Below the pieces are notes generated by a model. The model saw nothing but the letters and a program-made list of their open reading frames with translations. It ran no database searches and was not told where the DNA came from. This document shows, in pieces, positions 15,381 through 22,553 of a DNA stretch of 24,835 nt (positions are counted from its first letter, which is position 1; each line of letters begins with the position of its first letter). Source of the stretch: JABSSA01 sp039975755. Its GTDB lineage: Bacteria > Pseudomonadota > Alphaproteobacteria > Rhodobacterales > Rhodobacteraceae. The DNA is taken from contig JBDWGM010000058.1 of assembly GCA_039975755.1 (NCBI GenBank), forward strand, positions 1 through 24,835. The letters are read 5' to 3'. The position numbers were made by a program, and so were the translations under genes.

Positions 15381-15408
15381 TTGCCTTTCTAACGCAGCGA
15401 TGTATAAG
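15381..15408 (+). promoter_or_regulatory. Candidate rpsF operon promoter
   Basis: TTGCCT (15381-15386) and TATAAG (15403-15408) are 16 bases apart. Transcription would begin near 15415, leaving a leader of about 98 bases before rpsF. Confidence 0.6.
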
Positions 15409-15429
15409 CGCGCGTTCCTGCAAGAAAAC

Positions 15430-15480
15430 TATTCCGCGCAGCCTCTCGTGACCAGACAGCAGGGAATAACCGTCCGGTCT
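15430..15480 (+). promoter_or_regulatory. Candidate S6:S18-binding leader of rpsF
   Basis: TATTCC (15430-15435) pairs with GGAATA (15463-15468), and the 3' arm is followed directly by ACCG. The string GGAATA-ACCG resembles the GGAAUACCG segment of 16S rRNA near the S6:S18 site. Leaders of rpsF-rpsR operons in many bacteria carry such a mimic for feedback by the S6:S18 complex. The match was made by eye and the full structure was not computed. Confidence 0.4.
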
Positions 15481-15512
15481 TTGAAGTGCGCCTTGACAGA
15501 AGTGGAGTGAAC

Positions 15513-15872
15513 ATGCCGCTGTATGAGCATGTGATGATCGCCCGCCAGGACTTGTCTAACACACAAGCCGAGGGCTTAATCGAACATTTTGGCACCGTCC
15601 TTACGGACAATGGTGGCGCTCTCGTGGATCACGAGTATTGGGGCGTCAAAACCATGGCCTACAAAATCAACAAAAACCGCAAGGGTCACTATGCGTATCT
15701 GCGCAGCGATGCCCCCGCACCTGCCGTTCAGGAAATGGAACGTCTGATGCGCCTGCACGAAGACGTCATGCGCGTTTTGACCATCAAGGTCGACGAACAC
15801 GCTGAACTGCCTTCGGTTCAGATGCAAAAACGTGATGAACGTGACCGTGGCGAACGCCGCGAACGCCGCTAA
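15513..15872 (+). CDS. rpsF: Small ribosomal subunit protein S6
   Basis: This 119-residue ribosomal protein binds 16S rRNA together with S18. It opens MPLYEHVMIARQDLS, and has WGVKTMAYKINKNRKGHY and a basic, charged C-terminal tail (KRDERDRGERRERR). The ATG at 15513 follows GGAG with a 7-base spacer, so the nine extra codons of the longer open frame are not used. It is first in the rpsF-rpsR-rplI operon, 11 bases before rpsR. Confidence 0.98.
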   Translation: MPLYEHVMIARQDLSNTQAEGLIEHFGTVLTDNGGALVDHEYWGVKTMAYKINKNRKGHYAYLRSDAPAPAVQEMERLMRLHEDVMRVLTIKVDEHAELPSVQMQKRDERDRGERRERR

Positions 15873-15883
15873 GGAGACCTGAC

Positions 15884-16111
15884 ATGGGTGCAAAACCATT
15901 TTTCCGCCGTCGCAAGGTCTGCCCTTTCTCGGGTGATAACGCGCCAAAGATCGACTACAAAGACACACGTCTTTTGCAGCGCTACATCTCTGAGCGTGGC
16001 AAGATCGTGCCATCCCGTATCACCGCCGTTTCGGCCAAGAAGCAGCGTGAACTGGCTCGTGCAATCAAACGCGCCCGGTTCCTCGCCCTGCTTCCATACG
16101 CCGTAAAGTAA
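15884..16111 (+). CDS. rpsR: Small ribosomal subunit protein S18
   Basis: This 75-residue protein is the partner of S6 in the platform of the small subunit. It begins MGAKPFFRRRKVCPF and has the family core IDYKDTRLLQRYISERGKIVPSRITAVSAKKQRELARAIKRARFLALLPY. An AAGGAG ribosome site sits just before the ATG. The length is normal and it is in the standard order with rplI 12 bases downstream. Confidence 0.98.
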   Translation: MGAKPFFRRRKVCPFSGDNAPKIDYKDTRLLQRYISERGKIVPSRITAVSAKKQRELARAIKRARFLALLPYAVK

Positions 16112-16123
16112 GGAGACTTTGAC

Positions 16124-16765
16124 ATGCAAGTGATCCTTCTGGAACGTGTTGCCAAGCTTGGCCAGATGGGTGACGTCGTTGACGTCAAACCCGGCTATGC
16201 GCGCAACTACCTTTTGCTGCAAGGGAAAGCCCTGACAGCGTCAAAGGCGAACATTGCCAGCTTTGAAGCGCAAAAAGCGCAGCTCGAAGCCCGCAACCTT
16301 GAAACCAAGTCAGAAGCCGAAGCACTGGGCGAACGTCTGGATGGACAACAGTTCATCGTGATCCGCCAAGCGTCAGATGGTGGCAGTCTTTACGGGTCGG
16401 TCACAACACGTGACGCCGCCGAAGTTGCTTCCGAAGGTGGCTTCAGCATTGACCGCAAACAGGTTGTGATCGAAACACCGATCAAAGAACTTGGCCTGCA
16501 CGAAATGCGCGTCGTTCTGCACCCCGAAGTCGAAGTAACGATCAAATTGAACGTTGCACGCTCGGCCGAAGAAGCGGAATTGCAAGCGTCTGGCAAATCG
16601 ATTCAGGAACTGGCTGCTGAAGAAGAAGCCGCTGCTGAATTCGAAATTCAGGAGCTGTTTGACGATATCGGTGCTGCCGCGTCTGACGATGACGACCTCG
16701 CAGAATCTGCGGGCATTAGCGCAGGTGACGAAACCGGTGAAACGGAAGAACAGCCGAAAGACTGA
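16124..16765 (+). CDS. rplI: Large ribosomal subunit protein L9 with acidic C-terminal extension
   Basis: This 213-residue protein has an L9 N-terminal domain (MQVILLERVAKLGQMGDVVDVKPGYARNYLL), a connecting helix (about 40-75) and a C-terminal rRNA-binding domain ending near residue 150 (EVEVTIKLNVARSAEEAE). About 60 further residues are highly acidic (EEEAAAEFEIQELFDD, then SDDDDLAES and ETGETEEQPKD). E. coli L9 is about 149 residues. Acidic tails are common in alphaproteobacterial L9. The AAGGAG site lies upstream of the ATG. It is last in the operon and followed by a strong terminator. Confidence 0.97.
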   Translation: MQVILLERVAKLGQMGDVVDVKPGYARNYLLLQGKALTASKANIASFEAQKAQLEARNLETKSEAEALGERLDGQQFIVIRQASDGGSLYGSVTTRDAAEVASEGGFSIDRKQVVIETPIKELGLHEMRVVLHPEVEVTIKLNVARSAEEAELQASGKSIQELAAEEEAAAEFEIQELFDDIGAAASDDDDLAESAGISAGDETGETEEQPKD

Positions 16766-16788
16766 TCTTACCCACCGATCAAAATAGA

Positions 16789-16823
16789 GCCGCCGCAAGC
16801 CTTGTGTTTGCGGCGGCTTTTTT
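16789..16823 (+). terminator. Terminator of the rpsF-rpsR-rplI operon
   Basis: GCCGCCGCAA (16789-16798) and TTGCGGCGGC (16808-16817) form a perfect 10-pair stem with a 9-base loop, followed by six T's. It lies 24 bases past the rplI stop. Confidence 0.95.
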
Positions 16824-16914
16824 GTGCGAAAAGACGTCTACCCAATCGGAAAAAATCCATAGGATCCAATTTATCTTATGATCGCAACACATTGCTTTTA
16901 AACAACAAGATCTG

Positions 16915-16947
16915 ACAACAAAAAAGGCCCGATCGTTAAATCGGGCC
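16915..16947 (-). terminator. Terminator of the TPR-SOD gene
   Basis: GGCCCGAT (16926-16933) and ATCGGGCC (16940-16947) form a perfect 8-pair stem with a 6-base loop. On the minus strand it is followed by TTTTTTGTTGT. It lies about 26 bases past the stop of the gene that ends at 16974. Confidence 0.92.
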
Positions 16948-16973
16948 TCTCTTAATTTACACAGCCAAAGGGC

Positions 16974-19595
16974 TTAGTGAATAATCGCGCAGGCGATTTT
17001 CGCACCACTTTTTCCGTCCACATCAGCGCCCAAGTGGATCATCAAAACCCGTCCGCGAATTTCGTCCAAGTTCAGCTGTGGCGCGTCCACAGTGGTTGTT
17101 GAAACGAGGCTGGCATCAAAGATAAACGGAGCAAGATCACCGCGCGGCAACATCGCCGAGTGATCCATCGCCCCCTCTTCTTTCGGCATCGCATGCCCCA
17201 TCGCCGCATGATCCACAGCCTCCTCTGCTTTAGGCACGTCGTGACCCATGGCAGCGTGATCCACAGCCTCATCCGCCTTAGGCACGTCGTGGCCCATAGC
17301 AGCGTGGTCTACAGCCTCATCCGCCTTAGGCACGTCGTGACCCATGGCAGCGTGGTCTACGGCCTCCTCAGCCTTTGGCATTTCGTGCCCCATGGCAGCG
17401 TGATCCACTGGCGTTGTGTCAGAGCTGCCATCCGCGGCTGCGGCGTGCACATGGGCGTGGCCGAAATGAGGTCCTGACGCTCCGCCAATCTTGCCGTCTT
17501 TCGGGGCACATGTTGGATATTCATGAATATGCGCCGCGTTTGGACCTTCGGGCAGACCTGAAATGTCAGCCGACAACCGCACACCACCATCCGCAGACAA
17601 AGGTGTCAGATGCAGCTGACCCAACAGCTCGCCCGCGCCATCTGCTTCAAGGCGGTGCACACTTGCCATGACCATTTGCGACGGTTGAATCCGGATCAAT
17701 CCGGCCCGCGCATCTTCTTGGTAATGGCGATACGTGTCCCCACCCGCCAAAGACCGCACATACATGTCGCGTGCCGCATCAGACGCGCCCTGCTTTTCGG
17801 ACACAACAGCACGGTGGTACAAAGTCGTGGTGTCATTTTCATCCAACGCAAGGGCGGCATCCAGCAGCTCAGCCGCCTTGTCCAAGTTCCCTGCCTTATA
17901 CGCGATCCACCCTTCGATATCCTGCGCAATGGAATCCGTCGGCGCCAACTGACGGGCCAACGACGCCAATTCCCGCGCACTGTCGAGGTTTTTGCCCAGA
18001 TCAGCCTGAGACAACGCCGCCAAAGACAACGCTGGCAAATAACCGGGCGAGCGTGCCAATGCATCCGAAAACGACCCTATGGCAGGCTCCAGATTGCCGT
18101 CAGACAAATACAACAGACCCAATTCCGTATACAGCTTTGCGCTGTTGGAGTTGGCCGCAATCGCATCTTTCAACAACTGTTCAACTTCACCATGGCCAGA
18201 CTCCGGACCCGCATGGCTATAGGTTTCGTGACCATGAACGGCCCCAAGCAAGGTCAACCACGCTTCCGGATCTTCGGGGTACAATTCAATCGACTTACGG
18301 AACGCAGCGATGGCCTCGTCCTTTGATGCATTGTCCATCAACAGGTTGCCCAACAAACGTTGCGCAAACGCATCCTGCGGCGCGGCTGCAACCAGCTTAT
18401 GCGCCTCTTCGCGGGCGCGATCATGTTCGTTGCCACGGATCAAAAGCTCGATCCCCAAACGCTGCAGATCAACGCGATCGTCAGCGGCCAACAATGTATC
18501 GTCAACAAAGGCCAGCATCATCTCTGGCGTGCCCTTTGCGTTCAGCAAGGCCGCAGCCTCGCGCAGCACCGGCACATCACGCCCAGCCCCACGCACAGTC
18601 GCGAGTGACTTCAAACGCGACACAGCCTGCGACACACGCCCTGCGCTGGCCTCGGCCCGTGCCAAATCCGGGATCAATTCAAGCTCGAGCGCTGGCACTT
18701 CGCTGCGCAACGCCTGAATTTTCTCGATGGCCGCCTCGGCATTGTCTTCGATCAAATCAACACGAGCAGACGCCAAACGATATTGCGGTGACTTGTCCAA
18801 TCCCAAACGGCGCAAGCGGGTTAAGGCAATATTCGCGCCATTCACGTCCTTGATCTCAAGCGAGGCATCAAGATACATCCCGTACAACTCGATCAGCGTT
18901 TGATCCGGCAGTTTCAAATCCGAATTTTGCACCGCGAGGTTCAACAATGATTGAATGTCATGAAACCGAGCAGCCCGTCGATACATGCCGGCCAAATCCA
19001 AATGTGCCCGGTTTACCGTTGCCTTCGGCAATCCAAACGCTTGCAACGCCGCTTCTGAATGCTGAATGGCCCGTGGCAAGTTGCCACTTTGGGCCGCGCT
19101 CCAAGCCAGGTATCTGCGGGCCAATGGGTTGGCCGGATCTTCGTTGATGACCCCTTCCAACATCTCAGTGCCGCGATCCATGTTCCCCAGCAACAATTCA
19201 GTCATGCCCAATTTGGCGCGAGTCCATGGGTTCGAAGCCCCCAACTGAATCGCGCGCTGAAACGACACTTTGGCTTGTTTGTATTTTTGTTCCCGCAACA
19301 ACTCGATCCCGGCCAAATCAAACGCGGATGGGTCATTGGGAAAACGATCAAAATAATTCTTTAATCCAACGCTGGCACGCGGATGACCTTGGCGAAACAA
19401 CTGGGCCACTGCGGCCAAAGCATCCGGATCTTGGCTTGCACCACTCAGGTCCATAATCTGCCTGTTCAACAGCCAGCTTTCGACATCTCCGCTGTAATCT
19501 AGGCTGGTTTCCTCATTCAAGGTAACGCCTTTTGCGGATACGCCCATGGGCGCAGCAGCCAAAAATCCAATTAATGCGAGTTTGCACAGGTTCAT
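16974..19595 (-). CDS. Exported TPR-repeat protein with C-terminal Cu/Zn superoxide dismutase-like domain and His/Met-rich insert
   Basis: This is an 873-residue protein. A signal peptide (MNLCKLALIGFLAAAPMGVSA) is followed by TPR-type helical repeats (roughly 80-640, for example AIGSFSDALARSPGYLPALSLAALSQADLG). The C-terminal domain (about 650-873) matches Cu/Zn SOD: copper ligands in AAHIHEYPTC (H689, H691), bridging His in SGPHF (H710), Asp in RGDLAPF (D820), final copper His in LMIHLGAD (H854), and the disulfide pair C696/C869. The usual active-site Arg before the last Cys is Lys (K866). Between H710 and D820, in the zinc loop, sit five 16-residue repeats of the type VDHAAMGHDVPKADEA. Likely role: periplasmic or surface copper binding or superoxide removal on a TPR scaffold (inference). 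The ATG at 19595 has GAGGACAG upstream. Confidence 0.85.
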   Translation of the reverse strand: MNLCKLALIGFLAAAPMGVSAKGVTLNEETSLDYSGDVESWLLNRQIMDLSGASQDPDALAAVAQLFRQGHPRASVGLKNYFDRFPNDPSAFDLAGIELLREQKYKQAKVSFQRAIQLGASNPWTRAKLGMTELLLGNMDRGTEMLEGVINEDPANPLARRYLAWSAAQSGNLPRAIQHSEAALQAFGLPKATVNRAHLDLAGMYRRAARFHDIQSLLNLAVQNSDLKLPDQTLIELYGMYLDASLEIKDVNGANIALTRLRRLGLDKSPQYRLASARVDLIEDNAEAAIEKIQALRSEVPALELELIPDLARAEASAGRVSQAVSRLKSLATVRGAGRDVPVLREAAALLNAKGTPEMMLAFVDDTLLAADDRVDLQRLGIELLIRGNEHDRAREEAHKLVAAAPQDAFAQRLLGNLLMDNASKDEAIAAFRKSIELYPEDPEAWLTLLGAVHGHETYSHAGPESGHGEVEQLLKDAIAANSNSAKLYTELGLLYLSDGNLEPAIGSFSDALARSPGYLPALSLAALSQADLGKNLDSARELASLARQLAPTDSIAQDIEGWIAYKAGNLDKAAELLDAALALDENDTTTLYHRAVVSEKQGASDAARDMYVRSLAGGDTYRHYQEDARAGLIRIQPSQMVMASVHRLEADGAGELLGQLHLTPLSADGGVRLSADISGLPEGPNAAHIHEYPTCAPKDGKIGGASGPHFGHAHVHAAAADGSSDTTPVDHAAMGHEMPKAEEAVDHAAMGHDVPKADEAVDHAAMGHDVPKADEAVDHAAMGHDVPKAEEAVDHAAMGHAMPKEEGAMDHSAMLPRGDLAPFIFDASLVSTTTVDAPQLNLDEIRGRVLMIHLGADVDGKSGAKIACAIIH
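17161..17400 (-). repeat. Five tandem 48-base repeats inside the TPR-SOD gene
   Basis: The period is exactly 48 bases: the TGATCC/TGGTCT start recurs at 17161, 17209, 17257, 17305, 17353 and 17401. The three central units differ at only a few positions and the outer ones more. Each unit codes for 16 residues with D-H-A-A-M-G-H followed by an acidic/Lys spacer. The His and Met pattern resembles copper-binding linkers of CopA/CopB/PcoA-type proteins. Frame is preserved throughout. Confidence 0.97.
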
Positions 19596-19631
19596 TATCT
19601 GTCCTCGAAATACAATTTACGTGTGTGGTTT

Positions 19632-19666
19632 AACAAAAAAAGGCAGCCCGGGTCACGCCCGGCCTG
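19632..19666 (-). terminator. Terminator between the VPLPA-CTERM gene and the TPR-SOD gene
   Basis: GGCAG-CCCGGG and CCCGG-CTGCC arms (19640-19666) form a GC-rich stem with a small bulge, followed on the minus strand by TTTTTTTGTTAA. It lies about 60 bases past the stop of the VPLPA-CTERM gene and only about 40 bases before the TPR-SOD start, so it would limit read-through between the two. Confidence 0.85.
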
Positions 19667-19683
19667 CCCCATAAATTTTTAAG

Positions 19684-19713
19684 GTTAAGCGCCGCGATTA
19701 ATGACGGCGCTTA
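19684..19713 (-). repeat. Perfect 10-base inverted repeat after the VPLPA-CTERM stop
   Basis: TTAAGCGCCG (19684-19693) and CGGCGCTTAA (19704-19713) flank a 10-base loop, 11 bases past the stop codon. The sequence after it on the minus strand is AT-rich but lacks a clean T-run. It may be a first stop or an mRNA 3'-end stabiliser in front of the stronger terminator at 19632-19666. Confidence 0.7.
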
Positions 19714-19723
19714 AACACTTATC

Positions 19724-20959
19724 TTACGAACGCTTCTTACGCGCTTTCAGTACGCCAAATCCGGCAAGACCTGTTCCAAACAGAACCAGACCTGCTGGCA
19801 ATGGAACCGCTGGTGTGCCACCTGGATCAGCAATCACATTGATGCGCAGCGAACCACGGTCAGTCAGACCACCGTCATCGCGTGTTTCAAAGATCGCGAG
19901 GAAGCTGTCACCGACAATCGACCCTGTTGAATCCCATGAGAACAGACCGGACAAAGGCGAGCTGCCTGACAAACCTGCAGGGAAGGATTCACCTGAACCT
20001 GTGAAGCTCAGCAGGCCCAAAGTCAGGGTATCGCCTGTGTTCGGGTCTGTCGCTTCGATAGTCTGGTTCAATGTTTGGCCCAGAATGACATTTACAACAA
20101 GGTCATCAAGGTTTGGCGCAGTGTTGGTTGGTCCACCTGTGTCGACACCGTCAAACACCCAATAAAACTCAACCGAGCTGCCGTCAGCGTTGGTGATCGA
20201 CCCTTCAAAGGCGTGGTCAGCAGACGGAGCTGTCGAATTTGTATTGTCATTGATATCATATGTACCAGTGCCTGCGATTTCGTCACCGGCATCAATAGTC
20301 ACATTACCGAAGGCGTCGATTGCAAATGAATCTGGTCCTTCAGCAACGCCTGTTCTTGTTCCTGGTGTTGAGCTTGCATAGGTGAGCCCCAAACCATTAC
20401 CAGACGTCGCGTCTAGATTGTCCGAGTAATCTTGCCCACGCACGACTTCTTGTTGGATATTTTCAAGGTCAAACAAAATTGGCGCGTTGGCCGTGGATCC
20501 GTCCCAGAAAATCGTCGACGTTGTACCATAGCTACTGTTGGCAAGTCCCTCGACACCTGGAACCCAAGCAGCGGAGCCCCATTCGATGGTATACAGACCT
20601 GCGCCTTGGTTGAGCTGAAGCGTGTCAATCTGACGGACCTCGGCACGGCGTGAATCATTCAGATCCAGAGTAGCGCCACCAGAATTGGCAGCAGCGTTTC
20701 CACCAATGCTGCCGGCAAAAGTACCACCTGGGCCTGTTACAGTCGCTGTGATACAATCATGTGGAAAGCTACAAACGGGATCGTTCGGATCTTGACGCCA
20801 AAAACCAACCATATCTACGGTCAGGGTACCATTTGCATCTACGGATGGAACGATAGCCGCGCCGCGACCGTGGGACGCTTCGGCTTGCGAGACCGCCCCA
20901 AGGCTGGCAGCAAGCGCTAGCGCTAAAGCTGATCCTGTAAATTTATTAAAGAATTGCAT
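19724..20959 (-). CDS. VPLPA-CTERM surface-sorted protein of unknown function
   Basis: This 411-residue exported protein has an N-terminal signal peptide (MQFFNKFTGSALALALAASLGAVSQAEA). The mature part starts SHGRGAAIVPSVDANGTLTVDMVGFWRQD and has a Cys pair in VCSFPHDC. An Ig/cadherin-like stretch (about 280-378) carries NQTIEATDPNTGDTLTLGL. The C-terminus is a textbook sorting tail: VPLPAGLVLFGTGLAGFGVL, then KARKKRS. In Rhodobacterales such VPLPA-CTERM tails are handled by an exosortase (XrtD type); none is encoded in this window. The body is Thr/Ser/Gly/Asn-rich and beta-like. It is acidic and has an intact frame. The function is not known; a surface or matrix protein is plausible. The TPR-SOD gene follows on the same strand after two hairpins. 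Confidence 0.87.
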   Translation of the reverse strand: MQFFNKFTGSALALALAASLGAVSQAEASHGRGAAIVPSVDANGTLTVDMVGFWRQDPNDPVCSFPHDCITATVTGPGGTFAGSIGGNAAANSGGATLDLNDSRRAEVRQIDTLQLNQGAGLYTIEWGSAAWVPGVEGLANSSYGTTSTIFWDGSTANAPILFDLENIQQEVVRGQDYSDNLDATSGNGLGLTYASSTPGTRTGVAEGPDSFAIDAFGNVTIDAGDEIAGTGTYDINDNTNSTAPSADHAFEGSITNADGSSVEFYWVFDGVDTGGPTNTAPNLDDLVVNVILGQTLNQTIEATDPNTGDTLTLGLLSFTGSGESFPAGLSGSSPLSGLFSWDSTGSIVGDSFLAIFETRDDGGLTDRGSLRINVIADPGGTPAVPLPAGLVLFGTGLAGFGVLKARKKRS

Positions 20960-20989
20960 TCTAACTTTTCCTCTTCACTTACAAGTTTC

Positions 20990-21019
20990 AAAATACATTC
21001 GAAGCTTCGAATCACTCAA
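20990..21019 (-). promoter_or_regulatory. Candidate promoter with a 16-base palindrome in the spacer
   Basis: On the minus strand TTGAGT (21019-21014) and TATTTT (20995-20990) are 18 bases apart. The spacer contains the perfect palindrome ATTCGAAGCTTCGAAT (20997-21012). A start near 20984 would leave a leader of about 25 bases before the VPLPA-CTERM gene. A second small inverted repeat, GGCGATTCGCC, lies at 21023-21033. The palindrome is certain; the promoter is a guess from weak hexamers. Confidence 0.4.
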
Positions 21020-21169
21020 AACGGCGATTCGCCTAATTGTTAACACAAAATTGACCACTTTAATAATGGGAAGTTTTCTGCCGACGCCTGTTTTCGCAAT
21101 GGAAACAATGACTTCTCCCAAAAGTTGAAAGTAAATCGATTAATGCACTGCGCGGGAATCATTAAATAA

Positions 21170-21201
21170 AAAAGCCCGCTTCCTAGAAAGCGGGCTTTTT
21201 A
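21170..21201 (-). terminator. Terminator of tig (also reads as bidirectional)
   Basis: AAAAAGCCCGCTT (21170-21182) pairs fully with AAGCGGGCTTTTT (21189-21201) around a 6-base loop, giving A- and T-runs on both sides. It lies about 20 bases past the tig stop. Confidence 0.95.
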
Positions 21202-21221
21202 AACTGAACTTTGATGAAAAT

Positions 21222-22553
21222 TTAGTCGTCTTCGAGTGCCTCAACGGCTTTTTGCAGGTCGTCCTTGGACACCTCTTTTTCAGAGACTGTTGCCAATTCG
21301 AAAACATGGTCCACGACTTTGTCTTCGAATAATGGTGCGCGCAGCTGCTGCTGCATCTGCGGGTTCTTCTGGACGAACTCAAAAAATTCACGTTCTTGCC
21401 CAGGATACTGACGCGCCTGCGCCATGACGGCTTGGCTCATTTCAGCGTCCGATACTTCGACTTCGGCTTTTTGGCCCAGCTCGGCCAACAACAACCCAAG
21501 GCGCACGCGACGCTCGGCCAAAGTTGTGTGTTCCTCGGTCGTTTCGATTTCAGGGTGATCATGCCCCTCAACCTCAGGATTGTCCTCATGCCACAGCTGA
21601 TGTGCAATTTGCTTGGCTTCGGCCTCAACCAAAGACGGCGGCAGATCGAACTTGACCGCTGTGTCCAACTCATCCAGCAAATTGCGTTTCATCACCGCAC
21701 GCGCTGCACCAGTATACTCGGCCTCCAGACGCTCTGTGATCTGCCCTTTCAGACCTGCAAGGTCTTCGGCACCAAATTTCTTGGCCAGCTCATCATCGAC
21801 TTCAGCCGCGACAGGTTCCTTGACTTCTTTAACTGTGCATTCGAACACAGCCTCTTTGCCCGCCAAATGCTCTGCTTGATATTCAGCAGGGAAGGTCACC
21901 GAAACTGACTTTTCTTCACCCGCCTTGGCACCAACCAATTGCTCTTCAAAGCCGGGGATAAAGCTGTTTGATCCCAAAACCAGCGGGTAATCCTCTGCAG
22001 CACCGCCTTCAAACGCTTCGCCGTCCACTTTGCCAAGGAAATCCATGACGATTTGGTCGCCATCCTTCGCCTTGGACCCTTTTTTGCGGGCTTTGAAATC
22101 CTGCGCCGTTTCAGCAAGGTTGCCCAAGGCTTCTTCTACGGCCGTGTCGTCGGCTTTGACGATGAGCTTTTCCAATTTGATCTTGGACAAATCAGCTTCT
22201 GGAATTTCCGGAAGCGCTTCATAGGACATTTCGACATTGACGTCGTCGCCCTCTTTCCAATCTTCGTTGGTCATTTTGACGTCTGGCTGCATCGCAGGGC
22301 GGTCGCCTGACGCTTCGAAATGCTCTGCCATGGCGCCATCGATGCTTTCCTGCATCGCTTCGCCCATCAGCCGTTGGCCGAACTGCTTTTTCAAAAGTGC
22401 CATCGGCACTTTGCCTTTGCGGAAGCCTTTCATTTCGACTTCGGGCTGGGCTTCAGTCAATTTTTCATTGACCTTGCTGTCCAGCTCGTCAGCCGTCACG
22501 GTGATGGCGTATCCACGCTTCAAGCCTTCGTTCAGCGTTTCAGTGACCTGCAT
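21222..22553 (-). CDS. tig: Trigger factor, ribosome-bound chaperone
   Basis: This 443-residue chaperone sits at the ribosome exit tunnel. The ribosome-binding loop is GFRKGKVP (43-50). The FKBP-like prolyl-isomerase domain follows (about 155-245, with DGDQIVMDFLGKVDGEAFEGGAAEDYPLVLGSNSFIPGFEEQL). The C-terminal arms have ERRVRLGLLLAELGQKAEVEVSD and an acidic end. Length and order are standard. The ATG at 22553 has GGAG 5 bases upstream. A weak promoter candidate on the minus strand is TTGCAC (22638-22633) with TAGAAG (22615-22610), 17 bases apart. No clpP or clpX is adjacent in this window. Confidence 0.97.
   Translation of the reverse strand: MQVTETLNEGLKRGYAITVTADELDSKVNEKLTEAQPEVEMKGFRKGKVPMALLKKQFGQRLMGEAMQESIDGAMAEHFEASGDRPAMQPDVKMTNEDWKEGDDVNVEMSYEALPEIPEADLSKIKLEKLIVKADDTAVEEALGNLAETAQDFKARKKGSKAKDGDQIVMDFLGKVDGEAFEGGAAEDYPLVLGSNSFIPGFEEQLVGAKAGEEKSVSVTFPAEYQAEHLAGKEAVFECTVKEVKEPVAAEVDDELAKKFGAEDLAGLKGQITERLEAEYTGAARAVMKRNLLDELDTAVKFDLPPSLVEAEAKQIAHQLWHEDNPEVEGHDHPEIETTEEHTTLAERRVRLGLLLAELGQKAEVEVSDAEMSQAVMAQARQYPGQEREFFEFVQKNPQMQQQLRAPLFEDKVVDHVFELATVSEKEVSKDDLQKAVEALEDD

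Noticed and set aside
17161..17400. CRISPR-like periodic repeat
   Set aside because: There are no unique spacers between units. The 48-base units are contiguous, in frame and encode a regular peptide inside a long gene.
16974..19595. PrsT-type TPR lipoprotein
   Set aside because: The signal peptide has a Cys at position 4 only, with no lipobox at the cleavage site, and the C-terminal SOD-like domain is not a PrsT feature.
19607..19634. Promoter for the TPR-SOD gene overlapping the terminator T-run
   Set aside because: The best hexamer pair would place the start point almost at the ATG and the -10 inside the ribosome site, so it is not credible.
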